Origin: Candidatus Obscuribacterales bacterium
Lineage (GTDB): Bacteria > Cyanobacteriota > Vampirovibrionia > Obscuribacterales > Obscuribacteraceae
Direction: 5' to 3'
DNA length: 64,000 nt
NCBI GenBank assembly: GCA_031292355.1
Contig: JARLHI010000075.1
Coordinates: 248,001-312,000, forward strand
A program made the position numbers and the translations under genes. The notes under the pieces were generated by a model. The model did no database searches and was not told where the DNA came from. It saw only the letters and a list, made by a program, of their open reading frames with translations. This document shows positions 27,619-35,707 of the stretch, one piece after another (position 1 is the first letter of the stretch; the number at the start of each line of letters is the position of its first letter).

Positions 27619-28131
27619 ATGCTGCGAGATGAATTTCAAAACATGAAAGGCAAGCGAATAGACTTTGACAAGAATTGCCGGGAGCTAGCGGTCAAGTTGC
27701 GTCGCCATGAGCATGGCCGCAGCACCATGCAACTGATAATAGCCTTGGCCGAAGTGCCAAACTCCGTCGTTGCCGAGGAACTGAAAGTTGCCGGATTTGA
27801 AATAGAACGTGCCAAGCTATTGTGGGCAGAAGTCACCTCGGAATACGAGTCTTATACCTTCATGAGTGGGTTCCTCGTATCCGGTACAGGAGATGCATTG
27901 AGAATCTCTGAATATTCCAAAGGCGTCGGTGCACGTTCTAAGTGTGAAGCGATCAACTTTGGGAATTCCGAGGTGCGCCTTGAGCACTTGCTTCTAGCTG
28001 TTCTCCATAAGCATCGAAGTCATGCTTACAGACTGTTGACGAAACTCAACGTCAATCAGCAACGGCTGCAGAACCGACTGAAGGCGAGAATGAAGGAGTC
28101 AAACGGACTGGCACTGAGCCCTTGTGATTAG
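27619..28131 (+). CDS. Stand-alone Clp N-terminal (double Clp-N) domain protein
   Basis: Contains two Clp-N-type repeats: a degenerate first one (about 20-75, HGRSTMQLIIALAEVPNSVVAEEL) and a clear second one (about 105-160, FGNSEVRLEHLLLAVLHKHR then RLLTKLNV). This resembles the substrate/adaptor-binding N-domain of ClpA/ClpC, but no AAA+ module follows. Stand-alone versions (ClpS-like or ClpC-interacting) act as adaptors or competitors in proteolysis; that role here is inference. The next gene starts nine bases downstream, so it forms a two-gene operon. Confidence 0.72.
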   Translation: MLRDEFQNMKGKRIDFDKNCRELAVKLRRHEHGRSTMQLIIALAEVPNSVVAEELKVAGFEIERAKLLWAEVTSEYESYTFMSGFLVSGTGDALRISEYSKGVGARSKCEAINFGNSEVRLEHLLLAVLHKHRSHAYRLLTKLNVNQQRLQNRLKARMKESNGLALSPCD

Positions 28132-28140
28132 GAGAGTAAC

Positions 28141-28527
28141 GTGAAGCCAGAAACGAAAGATCGTCTCTTACTAGCAGGAGCATTATTAAGAGGAATTCCC
28201 GCATTGCTCTGTGTCATCCTTATAGGGCTGTTGTGCTGCGGATTTTGTTTTGGTTTTGATCCTCTAGAAGCGCCTGTCGAAAGAGCGGGCGTGAGCGCAG
28301 TGGTGAGCTGTCAACGCATGTTAGATCCGCGATTCTTCGTGTTCCTTGAGAATAAAAACAAGTATGGTGTCAACGTAGAATTGAACGTTGGTAAATGCAA
28401 CAATCAAAAAAATTGGACAGTGCGGCTACGTACAGCCCTCGCTCCTAATACAATGAAACAGATTTATTCAGGCAACCCCAAGGAATCTTTCAGAAGTGTT
28501 TCTTCCATCTGGGTCACCAAACAGTAA
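28141..28527 (+). CDS. Small membrane-anchored or exported protein (128 aa)
   Basis: The GTG start follows AGGAG. One hydrophobic helix (about 17-38, with LLCCGFCFGF) could be a signal anchor. The external part of 90 residues includes two further Cys (C57, C86) and a beta-rich pattern such as RFFVFLENKNKYGVNVELNVG that looks immunoglobulin-like. It is coupled to the Clp-N gene. Function is unknown. Confidence 0.65.
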   Translation: MKPETKDRLLLAGALLRGIPALLCVILIGLLCCGFCFGFDPLEAPVERAGVSAVVSCQRMLDPRFFVFLENKNKYGVNVELNVGKCNNQKNWTVRLRTALAPNTMKQIYSGNPKESFRSVSSIWVTKQ

Positions 28528-28706
28528 ACTACGTTGCTCGCAAATTATTTGACTTTGATGGTTCTGCAATCGAAGCGATCATGTTCTACATCCATAGCGA
28601 GTCCATTTATGTCGACGGTCCGTTTATTTAGCACATTGACAGTACACGACCAAACCTATGATCAATAGGCAGTTCGAAACTTGCCTTCCAGCTCCAAGTA
28701 ACGTCC

Positions 28707-29093
28707 TCACGCCTGGTCCTCAGTCTTCTGTGTGTTCTTGCTTTTAGCCGCTAGGACAGCTTCTATTTCATCAAAAATCGATTTATATGACCCAAAAATT
28801 TCATCCTCTGCGTCAAAGTAAGCTTGATTGTTGGCTACAAACTCGCAAACGGGCAAAAGTTTTTCCACTATCGGAAGGAACATCACATATGCAAAGATGT
28901 AGAATTGGAACGGAATGATGGGCATATGTTCCAGACACTCTGATGCTCCCAACGCAGCCGTTTTAAAGTACTCTTGAGTTTCAACTATTGTTTTTCGCCA
29001 GAATCTTTCAAACGCATACTGCCCATCTAAATCTAAAGTATGGATGCTCCAGTCGGCAATACTAGGGACCTGAGGTTCCGATTCCTTTTTCAT
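28707..29093 (-). CDS. Hypothetical protein (128 aa)
   Basis: Not recognised. It is soluble or peripheral and acidic, with one aromatic hydrophobic stretch (about 60-75, IPFQFYIFAYVMFLPIV) and a charged C-terminal helix. GAGAAAG precedes the ATG. It lies in an accessory-looking region next to a recombinase remnant. Confidence 0.5.
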   Translation of the reverse strand: MKKESEPQVPSIADWSIHTLDLDGQYAFERFWRKTIVETQEYFKTAALGASECLEHMPIIPFQFYIFAYVMFLPIVEKLLPVCEFVANNQAYFDAEDEIFGSYKSIFDEIEAVLAAKSKNTQKTEDQA

Positions 29094-29146
29094 TCTTTCT
29101 CGTAATTGCGCACTATCCCCTTTTGTAACCCTATCACGTTCTTCGC

Positions 29147-29275
29147 TTAGACATTTTGCGCGAAAATCCTCGCATCTCCTAATTCGCGTGCTTCCCTCTC
29201 AGCGCTTCTCGCAGAATAAGCGTAGACTTTTCTGGTAGTGCTTACGTCCTTGTGATTTAACGCAGCTACCAGTAG
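29147..29275 (-). pseudogene. C-terminal fragment of a tyrosine recombinase/integrase
   Basis: Translation of this stretch gives LLVAALNHKDVSTTRKVYAY followed by a charged helix and a stop. It matches the end of phage-type tyrosine recombinases (LxHKDVSTT...Y with the nucleophilic Tyr). An in-frame stop (TAA, 29276-29278) lies just before it, and the catalytic core is not readable upstream. It looks like the remains of an integrated element. Confidence 0.55.
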
Positions 29276-29600
29276 TTATTTTGAATTCGCATCAGAGCCA
29301 GGAGTGCATATCGCATGAATTTGGCCGGCGAAGCGCATTTCAAATTGGCGCTGGGCGGTCAGATTAAATGCGGCAAAGCGACCATAGACCATGCGAATAT
29401 CGTATCTGCCGTCGCCCATGTCTCCGTCCTCGCTTCGCTCCGGTAATTTTCTGGATCTTTCAATCGTGGAAAGCAACCTTACTTCGGCCCGCCTACTTTG
29501 AGATCGTCAGCAGCAGCAGCAGCAGCAGAGATTGCGCTATATTCCTCGCACACCCCTTGTGGAATAATCAGAACATCATTGCAAGGGAATAAGGCATCAC
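29276..29600. other. Non-coding stretch with a short CAG repeat
   Basis: No convincing gene. An open minus-strand frame (29276-29476) runs into the recombinase remnant but shows no recognisable domain. Seven CAG units lie at 29508-29528. The last 70 bases must carry the promoter of the following gene. Confidence 0.4.
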
Positions 29601-32039
29601 ATGCTGCGATCGAAAAATCACATTCTGATTAAGGCAGCGCTGCTCGTCTCAGTCACTATAGTGTCGTTACCTCAGCAGCTCACGGCAACCACTGGTCCAT
29701 CGGTGGGTCTAATCAAGCAAACCGAGGCGCTGCTTGATGAAGGTCGAGTCGACACCGCGCTGCCCCTTTTAGATAAGTTGATAAGCAATGAGCCCAAAAA
29801 CGCGAGGGCTTACAGTGAACGTTCACGCGCTTATAGAAAAACTGGAAGATACGATAAGGCGCTTCAAGATGCAAACAAGGCAGTTGGGCTAGCACCGAGT
29901 CTGGCCATTGCGCGTGTGAATAGGGCGCCGGTGTATCTGAGCGGCAAAAATTATCAAAAGGCGCTCAAGGAATGCAATAAGGCGATTGCATTGGAGCCTC
30001 GTCTTGACAGAGCTTACACAATGAGAGCATCGGTTTACGAAAGTCTAGAAAAATATCAAAAGGTAATTAGCGATTGCGATAAGGCTATCGCGATAGCTCC
30101 GAAGCTCCCGGAAAATTATGCTCTTCGCGGGAATGCGCTCAACCGACTAGGACAGCAGCAACCTGCCATCGTAAATTTCAAGAAAGCTCTGACTTTGAGC
30201 CTTGAGCAGCCTCATCCCAATCGCATCATGCGCGGCAACATTTATCTTTGTCTTGAAGAATTCAAAAAAGCGGTTGAGGACTGCACCGAAGCCACGAAAA
30301 TCAATCCTCGATCACCGGATGCATATTCTTTGCGCGCGCGTGCGTACGGAGAATTAGGTCAATTTCAAAAGGAAATTAATGATTTGACTACGGCGATTAG
30401 TATCGCACCACGTGACGCCGACCTGTATGAAGGACGTGCCTTTGCAAATTACGAACTTGGTCAGTTACAAATGGCAATCAGAGACGGAAAAAAAGCAGCG
30501 AGCCTAGATGCTCGCGCCTGGAGGGCAAATTCGTATGTGGCTACGGCTGCTGAAGAATTGGGCTTATACGCCGAGGCGATTAAGGCGCGCAATAAGCTCT
30601 TGCTCAAAGGAGCTAACGCATTTGAATGGGCCAGTAGAGCGCACATTTATGAACTTATTGGGCGGCACGATCTTGCCTTGGCTGATTGGCGAATGGCGAA
30701 CAAACTTGCCAATCCAGTTGACAGGCTACAAATACAGGAGAATGATCCTCTTATTGAACTCAGTCGCTTGTCTGCTGACAGTTACAAAAAGCGCATTGCA
30801 AAACAGCTCCACGGCAAAGCTATTAGTCTGCCTTTTAAATACGCTCCTGAGGGTCACTTTGGTGTACCAGTGCAAGTGAATGGGCACGCTTTGGAACTCA
30901 TGCTGGATACTGGTTCAGGTGAAACGCAGATCTGGAAAATGGCAATGCCGGGACTGGCGAAAATGAATACAATGCAATTGCACGATAACACAGCTACTGG
31001 TAAGGATCTTGTTTACAGTGCCTTCAGAGCGCAAGACTTAAAACTGGACAATATAAGCTTGCGCAATGTTCAGCTCACTGTCCGTGACGGACTCGTTGGG
31101 TATAAAACAATGAGGGGTTTCTTGGGCGGAAATGTCCTTGAAAATTTTGTAGTCACGATTGATTATTCCAAGAAAGAAATTATTCTTGCTAGCTCGTTTA
31201 AGTCAGGTGTCATAAAAAACGCGACTGTTGTGCCAATGTTCATTCGTGGCCACTGCCCGTACTGCATTGTTCGAATCGACGACACATTGGAGCGTCTCGC
31301 TCTGCTAGATACAGGAGCTCCTTGCACGACATCGGCAGATACGCTCATAGAATCACTCCTGCCGAAAAATATAAAATATTCGGAACGAATGCACGGGCCG
31401 TGGTTGGGTGAACTCAGTTGCGAAGGCTTTCGGTTGCACAGAGTAGAAGTTAGCAATTGCATTTTTAAAGAGCCAGTTTTCGATGTTTTCCCAGCGTTTG
31501 AAGGTCCTCGTGGCGCTGGGGTAGTTAGCCTTGGAAATGATTTTCTCAGTCAATTTAAAACTGTCACCTTTGACTATCCCGGTCGACGACTAATTTTTGA
31601 ACCGAATGCGGGCGTCTCACAATCGGCTTTGAATCTGTACTCTCAAGGTCGGTTTAGTTTTAGGCACCAGGAAGATCAACGAGCAATAGACTCCTTAAGT
31701 AAGTCAATTGCTCTGGCACCAGAATTAGCAGCGCACTGTTATTGGTATCGAGCGGAGGCATATCTAAATTTGAAAAAATATCAGAACGCCATCCAGGATT
31801 TCACTGAAATGATTCGCTTGGATCCCCAAAATCCTTGGACCTACTGCCAGCGAGCCTGGGCGCATGGAGAACTCAGACATTACGAGAAACAAATTGAAGA
31901 TGATACAGCGGCGATTCGATTAGACCCTGAGTATCGCGGTGCCTACAACAATCGAGCATGGGCCTATGACAGGCTTTACAAGCATCAGTTAGCAGAAAAG
32001 GATCGAGAAGTGGTAAAGAAGCTTTCGCTCAGAAGATGA
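29601..32039 (+). CDS. Exported TPR - retropepsin-like aspartic protease - TPR protein (812 aa)
   Basis: The signal peptide is about residues 9-31. Roughly ten TPR units (36-390) are followed by a retropepsin-like region: FGVPVQVNGHALELMLDTGSGETQ with Asp436, and a second motif ALLDTGAPCTT with Asp570, each preceded by a beta-hairpin pattern. Three more TPR units (about 675-800) end the protein. Two DTG motifs in one chain suggest an internally duplicated protease that forms the active dimer intramolecularly. It is probably a periplasmic protease targeted by the TPR arms; the substrate is unknown. Confidence 0.85.
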   Translation: MLRSKNHILIKAALLVSVTIVSLPQQLTATTGPSVGLIKQTEALLDEGRVDTALPLLDKLISNEPKNARAYSERSRAYRKTGRYDKALQDANKAVGLAPSLAIARVNRAPVYLSGKNYQKALKECNKAIALEPRLDRAYTMRASVYESLEKYQKVISDCDKAIAIAPKLPENYALRGNALNRLGQQQPAIVNFKKALTLSLEQPHPNRIMRGNIYLCLEEFKKAVEDCTEATKINPRSPDAYSLRARAYGELGQFQKEINDLTTAISIAPRDADLYEGRAFANYELGQLQMAIRDGKKAASLDARAWRANSYVATAAEELGLYAEAIKARNKLLLKGANAFEWASRAHIYELIGRHDLALADWRMANKLANPVDRLQIQENDPLIELSRLSADSYKKRIAKQLHGKAISLPFKYAPEGHFGVPVQVNGHALELMLDTGSGETQIWKMAMPGLAKMNTMQLHDNTATGKDLVYSAFRAQDLKLDNISLRNVQLTVRDGLVGYKTMRGFLGGNVLENFVVTIDYSKKEIILASSFKSGVIKNATVVPMFIRGHCPYCIVRIDDTLERLALLDTGAPCTTSADTLIESLLPKNIKYSERMHGPWLGELSCEGFRLHRVEVSNCIFKEPVFDVFPAFEGPRGAGVVSLGNDFLSQFKTVTFDYPGRRLIFEPNAGVSQSALNLYSQGRFSFRHQEDQRAIDSLSKSIALAPELAAHCYWYRAEAYLNLKKYQNAIQDFTEMIRLDPQNPWTYCQRAWAHGELRHYEKQIEDDTAAIRLDPEYRGAYNNRAWAYDRLYKHQLAEKDREVVKKLSLRR

Positions 32040-32072
32040 TGGATTGAAGGTGTCCGCTGCACTCTTGCTCTA

Positions 32073-32390
32073 ATGCGTGTGGTGCAAAGCAGCGGCTCTG
32101 ACGTTTTTCATCCATTGCCGCTTAGCACAAAACCTATTGAACCTGGCGAAGAAACAATGGCGGTTGGAATCCGCAACGGAATAAAAGTCGCGACGGGACA
32201 ATTCTCCGAAACCAAGGAATTTGGACCCAGTCATGTTTTTGAATTGAAAGCGCCGGGAGGTTTCTCGGGAGGCCCTATCGTAAAATTTGCTTTGCCAAAA
32301 CGATACGACCTGTGCTTTAATCAAAGCATGCTGATTTTCACAGCAGACGTTTCAGAGTTCACAGCTCTAGCAAACAGATCAACAAAATAA
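32073..32390 (+). pseudogene. Remnant of a trypsin-like serine protease (C-terminal part)
   Basis: Residues such as LPLSTKPIEPGEETMAVG and the GGFSGGPIV motif match the last third of trypsin-like proteases, with Ser of GxSGGP present. The His and Asp parts are absent, and the C-terminus drifts into unrelated sequence. It is in the same frame as the preceding 812-residue protein, directly after its TGA stop. It is most likely a degraded gene or the leftover of a larger fused protease. Confidence 0.5.
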
Positions 32391-32739
32391 AGAGTAAACG
32401 ACCGTGTTATCCCGAAGAGAGTATCTACAACCAAATGATTGCCTGTACGCGAGTAGCGTATGGCTCAGTCGTTTGTTGCTGGATTTAAATACTCATTCTT
32501 CGCGTCAGGATCACGGAAATGTTCTCTATAGTTTTATTCAATCAAAATAAGCACAGCGCCAGACCTCCGCCTAAAACGCGGACAGGAATGTGCCACTGTA
32601 AGAGCTGAGTCTAGCGGACTTTGTTTGTGCACTTCACCAGCATTTTTAAGAAACGCATGCAAGTACGTGGCACCGCATATGGTGTCATCTTCTAATAGTT
32701 AGGAAATTCGACTTCCAATCAGGTCATGCAGGTTCAATT
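32391..32739. other. Intergenic region before tRNA pair
   Basis: No open frame, RNA or repeat could be supported on either strand across these 349 bases. Composition is mixed. The tRNA promoter presumably lies at its right end. Confidence 0.4.
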
Positions 32740-32816
32740 GCCCCGGTAGTCCAACCGGCAGAGACGATGGTCTTAGAAGCCATGCGTTGTGAGTTCGAAT
32801 CTCACCTGGGGCACCA
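32740..32816 (+). tRNA. Class I tRNA with UAG anticodon (nominal Leu)
   Basis: Acceptor GCCCCGG/CTGGGGC (one G-U pair), 4-bp D-stem, anticodon stem ATGGT/GCCAT with loop CTTAGAA (anticodon TAG, 32774-32776), five-base variable loop, T-arm GTGAG/CTCAC with TTCGAAT, discriminator A and an encoded CCA. The anticodon would read CUA/CUG leucine codons. Normal bacterial leucine tRNAs are class II with a long variable arm, which is absent here. Such forms are seen in phage tRNA sets. Identity is uncertain. Confidence 0.8.
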
Positions 32817-32819
32817 TTT

Positions 32820-32891
32820 GCGTGTTAGGTCACGGCGACCGCGAGAACTCCAAATCCTCGGGACTAGGTTCGATTCCTAGAACACGCGCCA
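32820..32891 (+). tRNA. tRNA-Trp(CCA)-like gene with shortened D-arm
   Basis: Acceptor GCGTGTT/AACACGC, T-arm CTAGG/CCTAG with TTCGATT, anticodon loop CTCCAAA (CCA), discriminator G and an encoded CCA fit tRNA-Trp. The D-arm is only about 11-13 bases and the anticodon stem has an A-C mismatch, so it may be degenerate or unusual. It begins three bases after the previous tRNA. Confidence 0.6.
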
Positions 32892-32986
32892 ATTCGGATA
32901 CTTGCTAGAGAGGGTTACGTATTTTCCCCATGTAGATCACTAAATAGTCCATCTATTATTCGATTGTCATTCCTAGGTCTATTGCT

Positions 32987-34363
32987 ATGGGACTAGCGGA
33001 TTTAGCAGCAAGAGAAGCCATCGAGTTGACCGCCAAAACAGCGGCCGGCAAGACTGCTATCGACGCTTCGGTGCGCGGAATTGCCGAAGTGCTAGAGTCA
33101 TTTGGACTAAAAAAGGCAGCAACAGCCGTAAGCAAGGGACAGCTTGGGCCAGACGAGCTAGATTTCCTAAAACATGAAACTGATGCGATTGCGCAAGGAA
33201 GAGTATGGCTCCCCAGCGGGGAAGTCGTGACTTCGGGACCGAACGTTTTCAACGCTGCGAACGCGCACAGAGCTCTTCTCACTAAAATTGCGGATGGAAC
33301 TAGAAAGGTAGCGGATCATTACGGTCCGATACCCGACCCGATGGAGTTCCCGAAAGAGTGGTTGGAAACTGGACAATATCAGTACGAAAGATCATGGAAT
33401 CCGATTGGCGCCTCGACCCATCGTCTAGTTAGTGCCTTGCCAAAAGTAACACCAAGAATATTGGCTGGCGATACTGTGGCAACAGGCGAGTCCAGCGAGC
33501 ACGTTACGGGCAATTTAGTATCTATACATCCAAACACTGAAGTTGGGCCTACTGCTATCGTAAGGATGCACCAGGAATACTTTGCGCAGCCGCACCTCGA
33601 TACCTCAGAGTTGGTACCAGTCACTGGTAAGCTGTGGCGCAGCGAGTCGGGAGCCGTTTTTTCTGGGCCTGCAGCAGATTCCGTAGACATTCCAGACGCC
33701 GCCTCCCTCAAGTTTCTTGCGAATATTCGCGCAGCTAATCCAGATGCGGTCAGATTCCTGAGCGGCGTCAGACCTTTTCCAGAAGAGGCGCGACCGCTGC
33801 TCGATAACAGCAACGCGTTAATTCGGGCGAATACATCTAAGCCGATGTCCCTTCTTTACGCGCTTTCGTCGGCACCTGAGCACGCGTTTGCCGAGTCTCC
33901 CCTCATACCATGGAAAACAGCATCCGTTTTCAATCCGCGCGGTCTTTCTAGTAACTGCATGGCCTGTACAGCCGGTGTATTCAGAACTCTGCAAACAGGT
34001 ACTCTTACCACCGCGGAAGATATCACCAGAATGGTATCAAGCACCGGTGCCCGCATTGGAGAACCAATATTTGGTAGATTCGAAAATGAAAACGAAGCAC
34101 TTGATTGGTTCAAGGAAGCTGCTAACGTGCGGATTGTTGACAGTTTATCAAGCACGCGCCAGCTAAAAACTGGTAGTAGCTATGCACTCACCATCAATGT
34201 GAATCCACGTTCAGGCGATTTACTACACATGGGATTCGCTCATGTTTTTGAAGACAACAGCAGTGTTTTCTTTGACGGACAAAGCGGCGTTCAATGGAAA
34301 GAAGGATCGTTTGCTAAAAGCGGTCTACCCGCGCGGTTTTATGAAGTGCAGTTCGGAAAGTAG
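32987..34363 (+). CDS. Protein with C-terminal papain-fold toxin-like (Tox-PL type) domain
   Basis: 458 residues without a signal peptide. The N-terminal 300 residues are helical and of unknown family. The C-terminal 140 show the papain-fold toxin pattern: Cys324 in SSNCMACTAGVF, His419 in MGFAHVFED and Asp430 in VFFDGQSG, spaced as in Tox-PL/glutamine deamidase domains of polymorphic toxins. Such domains cleave or deamidate proteins. The ribosome site is weak. No obvious immunity gene follows. It may be an effector or an endogenous protein-modifying enzyme. Confidence 0.7.
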   Translation: MGLADLAAREAIELTAKTAAGKTAIDASVRGIAEVLESFGLKKAATAVSKGQLGPDELDFLKHETDAIAQGRVWLPSGEVVTSGPNVFNAANAHRALLTKIADGTRKVADHYGPIPDPMEFPKEWLETGQYQYERSWNPIGASTHRLVSALPKVTPRILAGDTVATGESSEHVTGNLVSIHPNTEVGPTAIVRMHQEYFAQPHLDTSELVPVTGKLWRSESGAVFSGPAADSVDIPDAASLKFLANIRAANPDAVRFLSGVRPFPEEARPLLDNSNALIRANTSKPMSLLYALSSAPEHAFAESPLIPWKTASVFNPRGLSSNCMACTAGVFRTLQTGTLTTAEDITRMVSSTGARIGEPIFGRFENENEALDWFKEAANVRIVDSLSSTRQLKTGSSYALTINVNPRSGDLLHMGFAHVFEDNSSVFFDGQSGVQWKEGSFAKSGLPARFYEVQFGK

Positions 34364-34484
34364 AAGACGTAGTTTCTATTGCAATCCCGGGGTTTTTCCT
34401 ATTGCTGTACGACTCCTGAGCCAGATAACATTGGTGTTGATACTATTCCGACACCATGTACTGCCCACTTCAGAGGGAGTTGAG

Positions 34485-35066
34485 ATGAAAACAATCGCTG
34501 CAGCGGTATTGCTCTCGATAATGGTGCCTACTACCGGAATGGCACAAGACAACAACTATCCGAAGGCCAAGGTCAGCTTCGAGGATTATAAGGGGCTAGT
34601 CACAAAGGTTGAGACTCATCGAACAAGTCGCTTGATTGACCTGCACACCTTTCTGAAAATGAGCCGAGAACCAGGAGTTGTCATCCTCGACACCCGCTCA
34701 ACATTTCGCTTCGATCGCATCCACTTAAAAGGCGCAAAGCACCTATGTTTTACGGACTTCACTCAAGATAATTTGAACAAGGTTATTCCTTCGCCGGAAA
34801 CGAAGATTCTGATTTACTGCAACAATAATTTCGATGGTAACCAGACTGACTTTGCGTCAAAGATAGCGACACCGCGGCCAAAACCTAGCAGTGCGCTAAC
34901 AACCCAATTCGCGTTGCAGGAAAAACCAATAATGATGGCACTCAATATTCCCACTTACATAAATCTCTATGGGTACGGCTACCACAATGTGTACGAACTG
35001 AACGAATTCGTCAAGGTTAATGATCCGAGGATTTCATTTGCTGGCACGATCGTAGAACAGAAATAG
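34485..35066 (+). CDS. Periplasmic rhodanese-domain protein
   Basis: The ATG at 34485 follows GGGAG and gives a signal peptide ending GMAQ. A longer in-frame extension to 34242 would overlap the toxin-like gene and has no ribosome site. The rhodanese domain is visible: VVILDTRSTFRFDRIHLKGAKHL (65-87) and the catalytic-loop Cys112 in ILIYCNNNFDGNQ. Rhodaneses carry sulfur on this Cys; the loop here is longer than the canonical six residues, so the reaction is uncertain. It is exported, unlike most rhodaneses. Confidence 0.82.
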   Translation: MKTIAAAVLLSIMVPTTGMAQDNNYPKAKVSFEDYKGLVTKVETHRTSRLIDLHTFLKMSREPGVVILDTRSTFRFDRIHLKGAKHLCFTDFTQDNLNKVIPSPETKILIYCNNNFDGNQTDFASKIATPRPKPSSALTTQFALQEKPIMMALNIPTYINLYGYGYHNVYELNEFVKVNDPRISFAGTIVEQK

Positions 35067-35152
35067 GCTGCGCATGGGTATGACCAGCTCAACGAAGTGG
35101 ACGGCTTGACGGCTAAGCGCTAAAATTCTGCCAGACATACTGGAGAATTTTG

Positions 35153-35674
35153 ATGCCGATTACTCTGAGCACTCCACAAATAATCAAGACCAAAGCGCGG
35201 CACATTGCTTTTATTCACGTAGTCGTACCGCGCGTCGCGTCTGCTGATAAATTGCCTGCTAATACAGAGGCAATGAAGGATGCGATTCACTGTGCCTTTC
35301 AAGAGCTGTTTCCGGTACTTCAGGCGCAGAACATAGAGGTCACCGGCCCATGGTTTGCGCACCATTTACGCAAACCGACCGATACTTTTGATTTTGAGAT
35401 TTCGCTGCCGGTATCGTCGGCGGTGACTCCTGTGGGCCGTATTGAGGCCTGCATCTCGCCGGTACTCGATGCAGTGCAGACTATTTATACAGGTCCATAC
35501 GAGGGTTTGCCCGATGCCTGGCATAGCTTCCTCGATTGGACAAAAAAAAACGGACACAACCTCGCGGAGCACTTCTACGAGATTTATACCAAGGGTCCTG
35601 GTCAGAGTGTCGAGTCACCTCACTATCAAACAGAGCTTATCGGTCCGCTAGCTAAGGACTGCTACGTCGGTTAA
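35153..35674 (+). CDS. GyrI-like (effector-binding domain) protein
   Basis: 173 residues from the ATG that follows GGAG with seven-base spacing. The pattern matches the GyrI-like/AraC effector-binding fold: VTGPWFAHHL, DFEISLPVSS, YTGPYEGLPDAWHSFLDWTKKNG, then the conserved acidic HFYEIYTKGP. Such domains bind small amphipathic ligands or hydrolyse cyclopropanoids. There is no DNA-binding domain. Confidence 0.85.
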   Translation: MPITLSTPQIIKTKARHIAFIHVVVPRVASADKLPANTEAMKDAIHCAFQELFPVLQAQNIEVTGPWFAHHLRKPTDTFDFEISLPVSSAVTPVGRIEACISPVLDAVQTIYTGPYEGLPDAWHSFLDWTKKNGHNLAEHFYEIYTKGPGQSVESPHYQTELIGPLAKDCYVG

Positions 35675-35707
35675 AAGCTGGCGAAGTCTATCCATTAATC
35701 TAGACGG

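Noticed and set aside
29508-29528. Seven CAG units
   Set aside because: A short trinucleotide run with no accompanying gene or structure; likely simple slippage.
34242-34484. N-terminal extension of the rhodanese frame
   Set aside because: It overlaps the papain-fold gene in another frame and has no ribosome site; the ATG at 34485 has both a ribosome site and a signal peptide.
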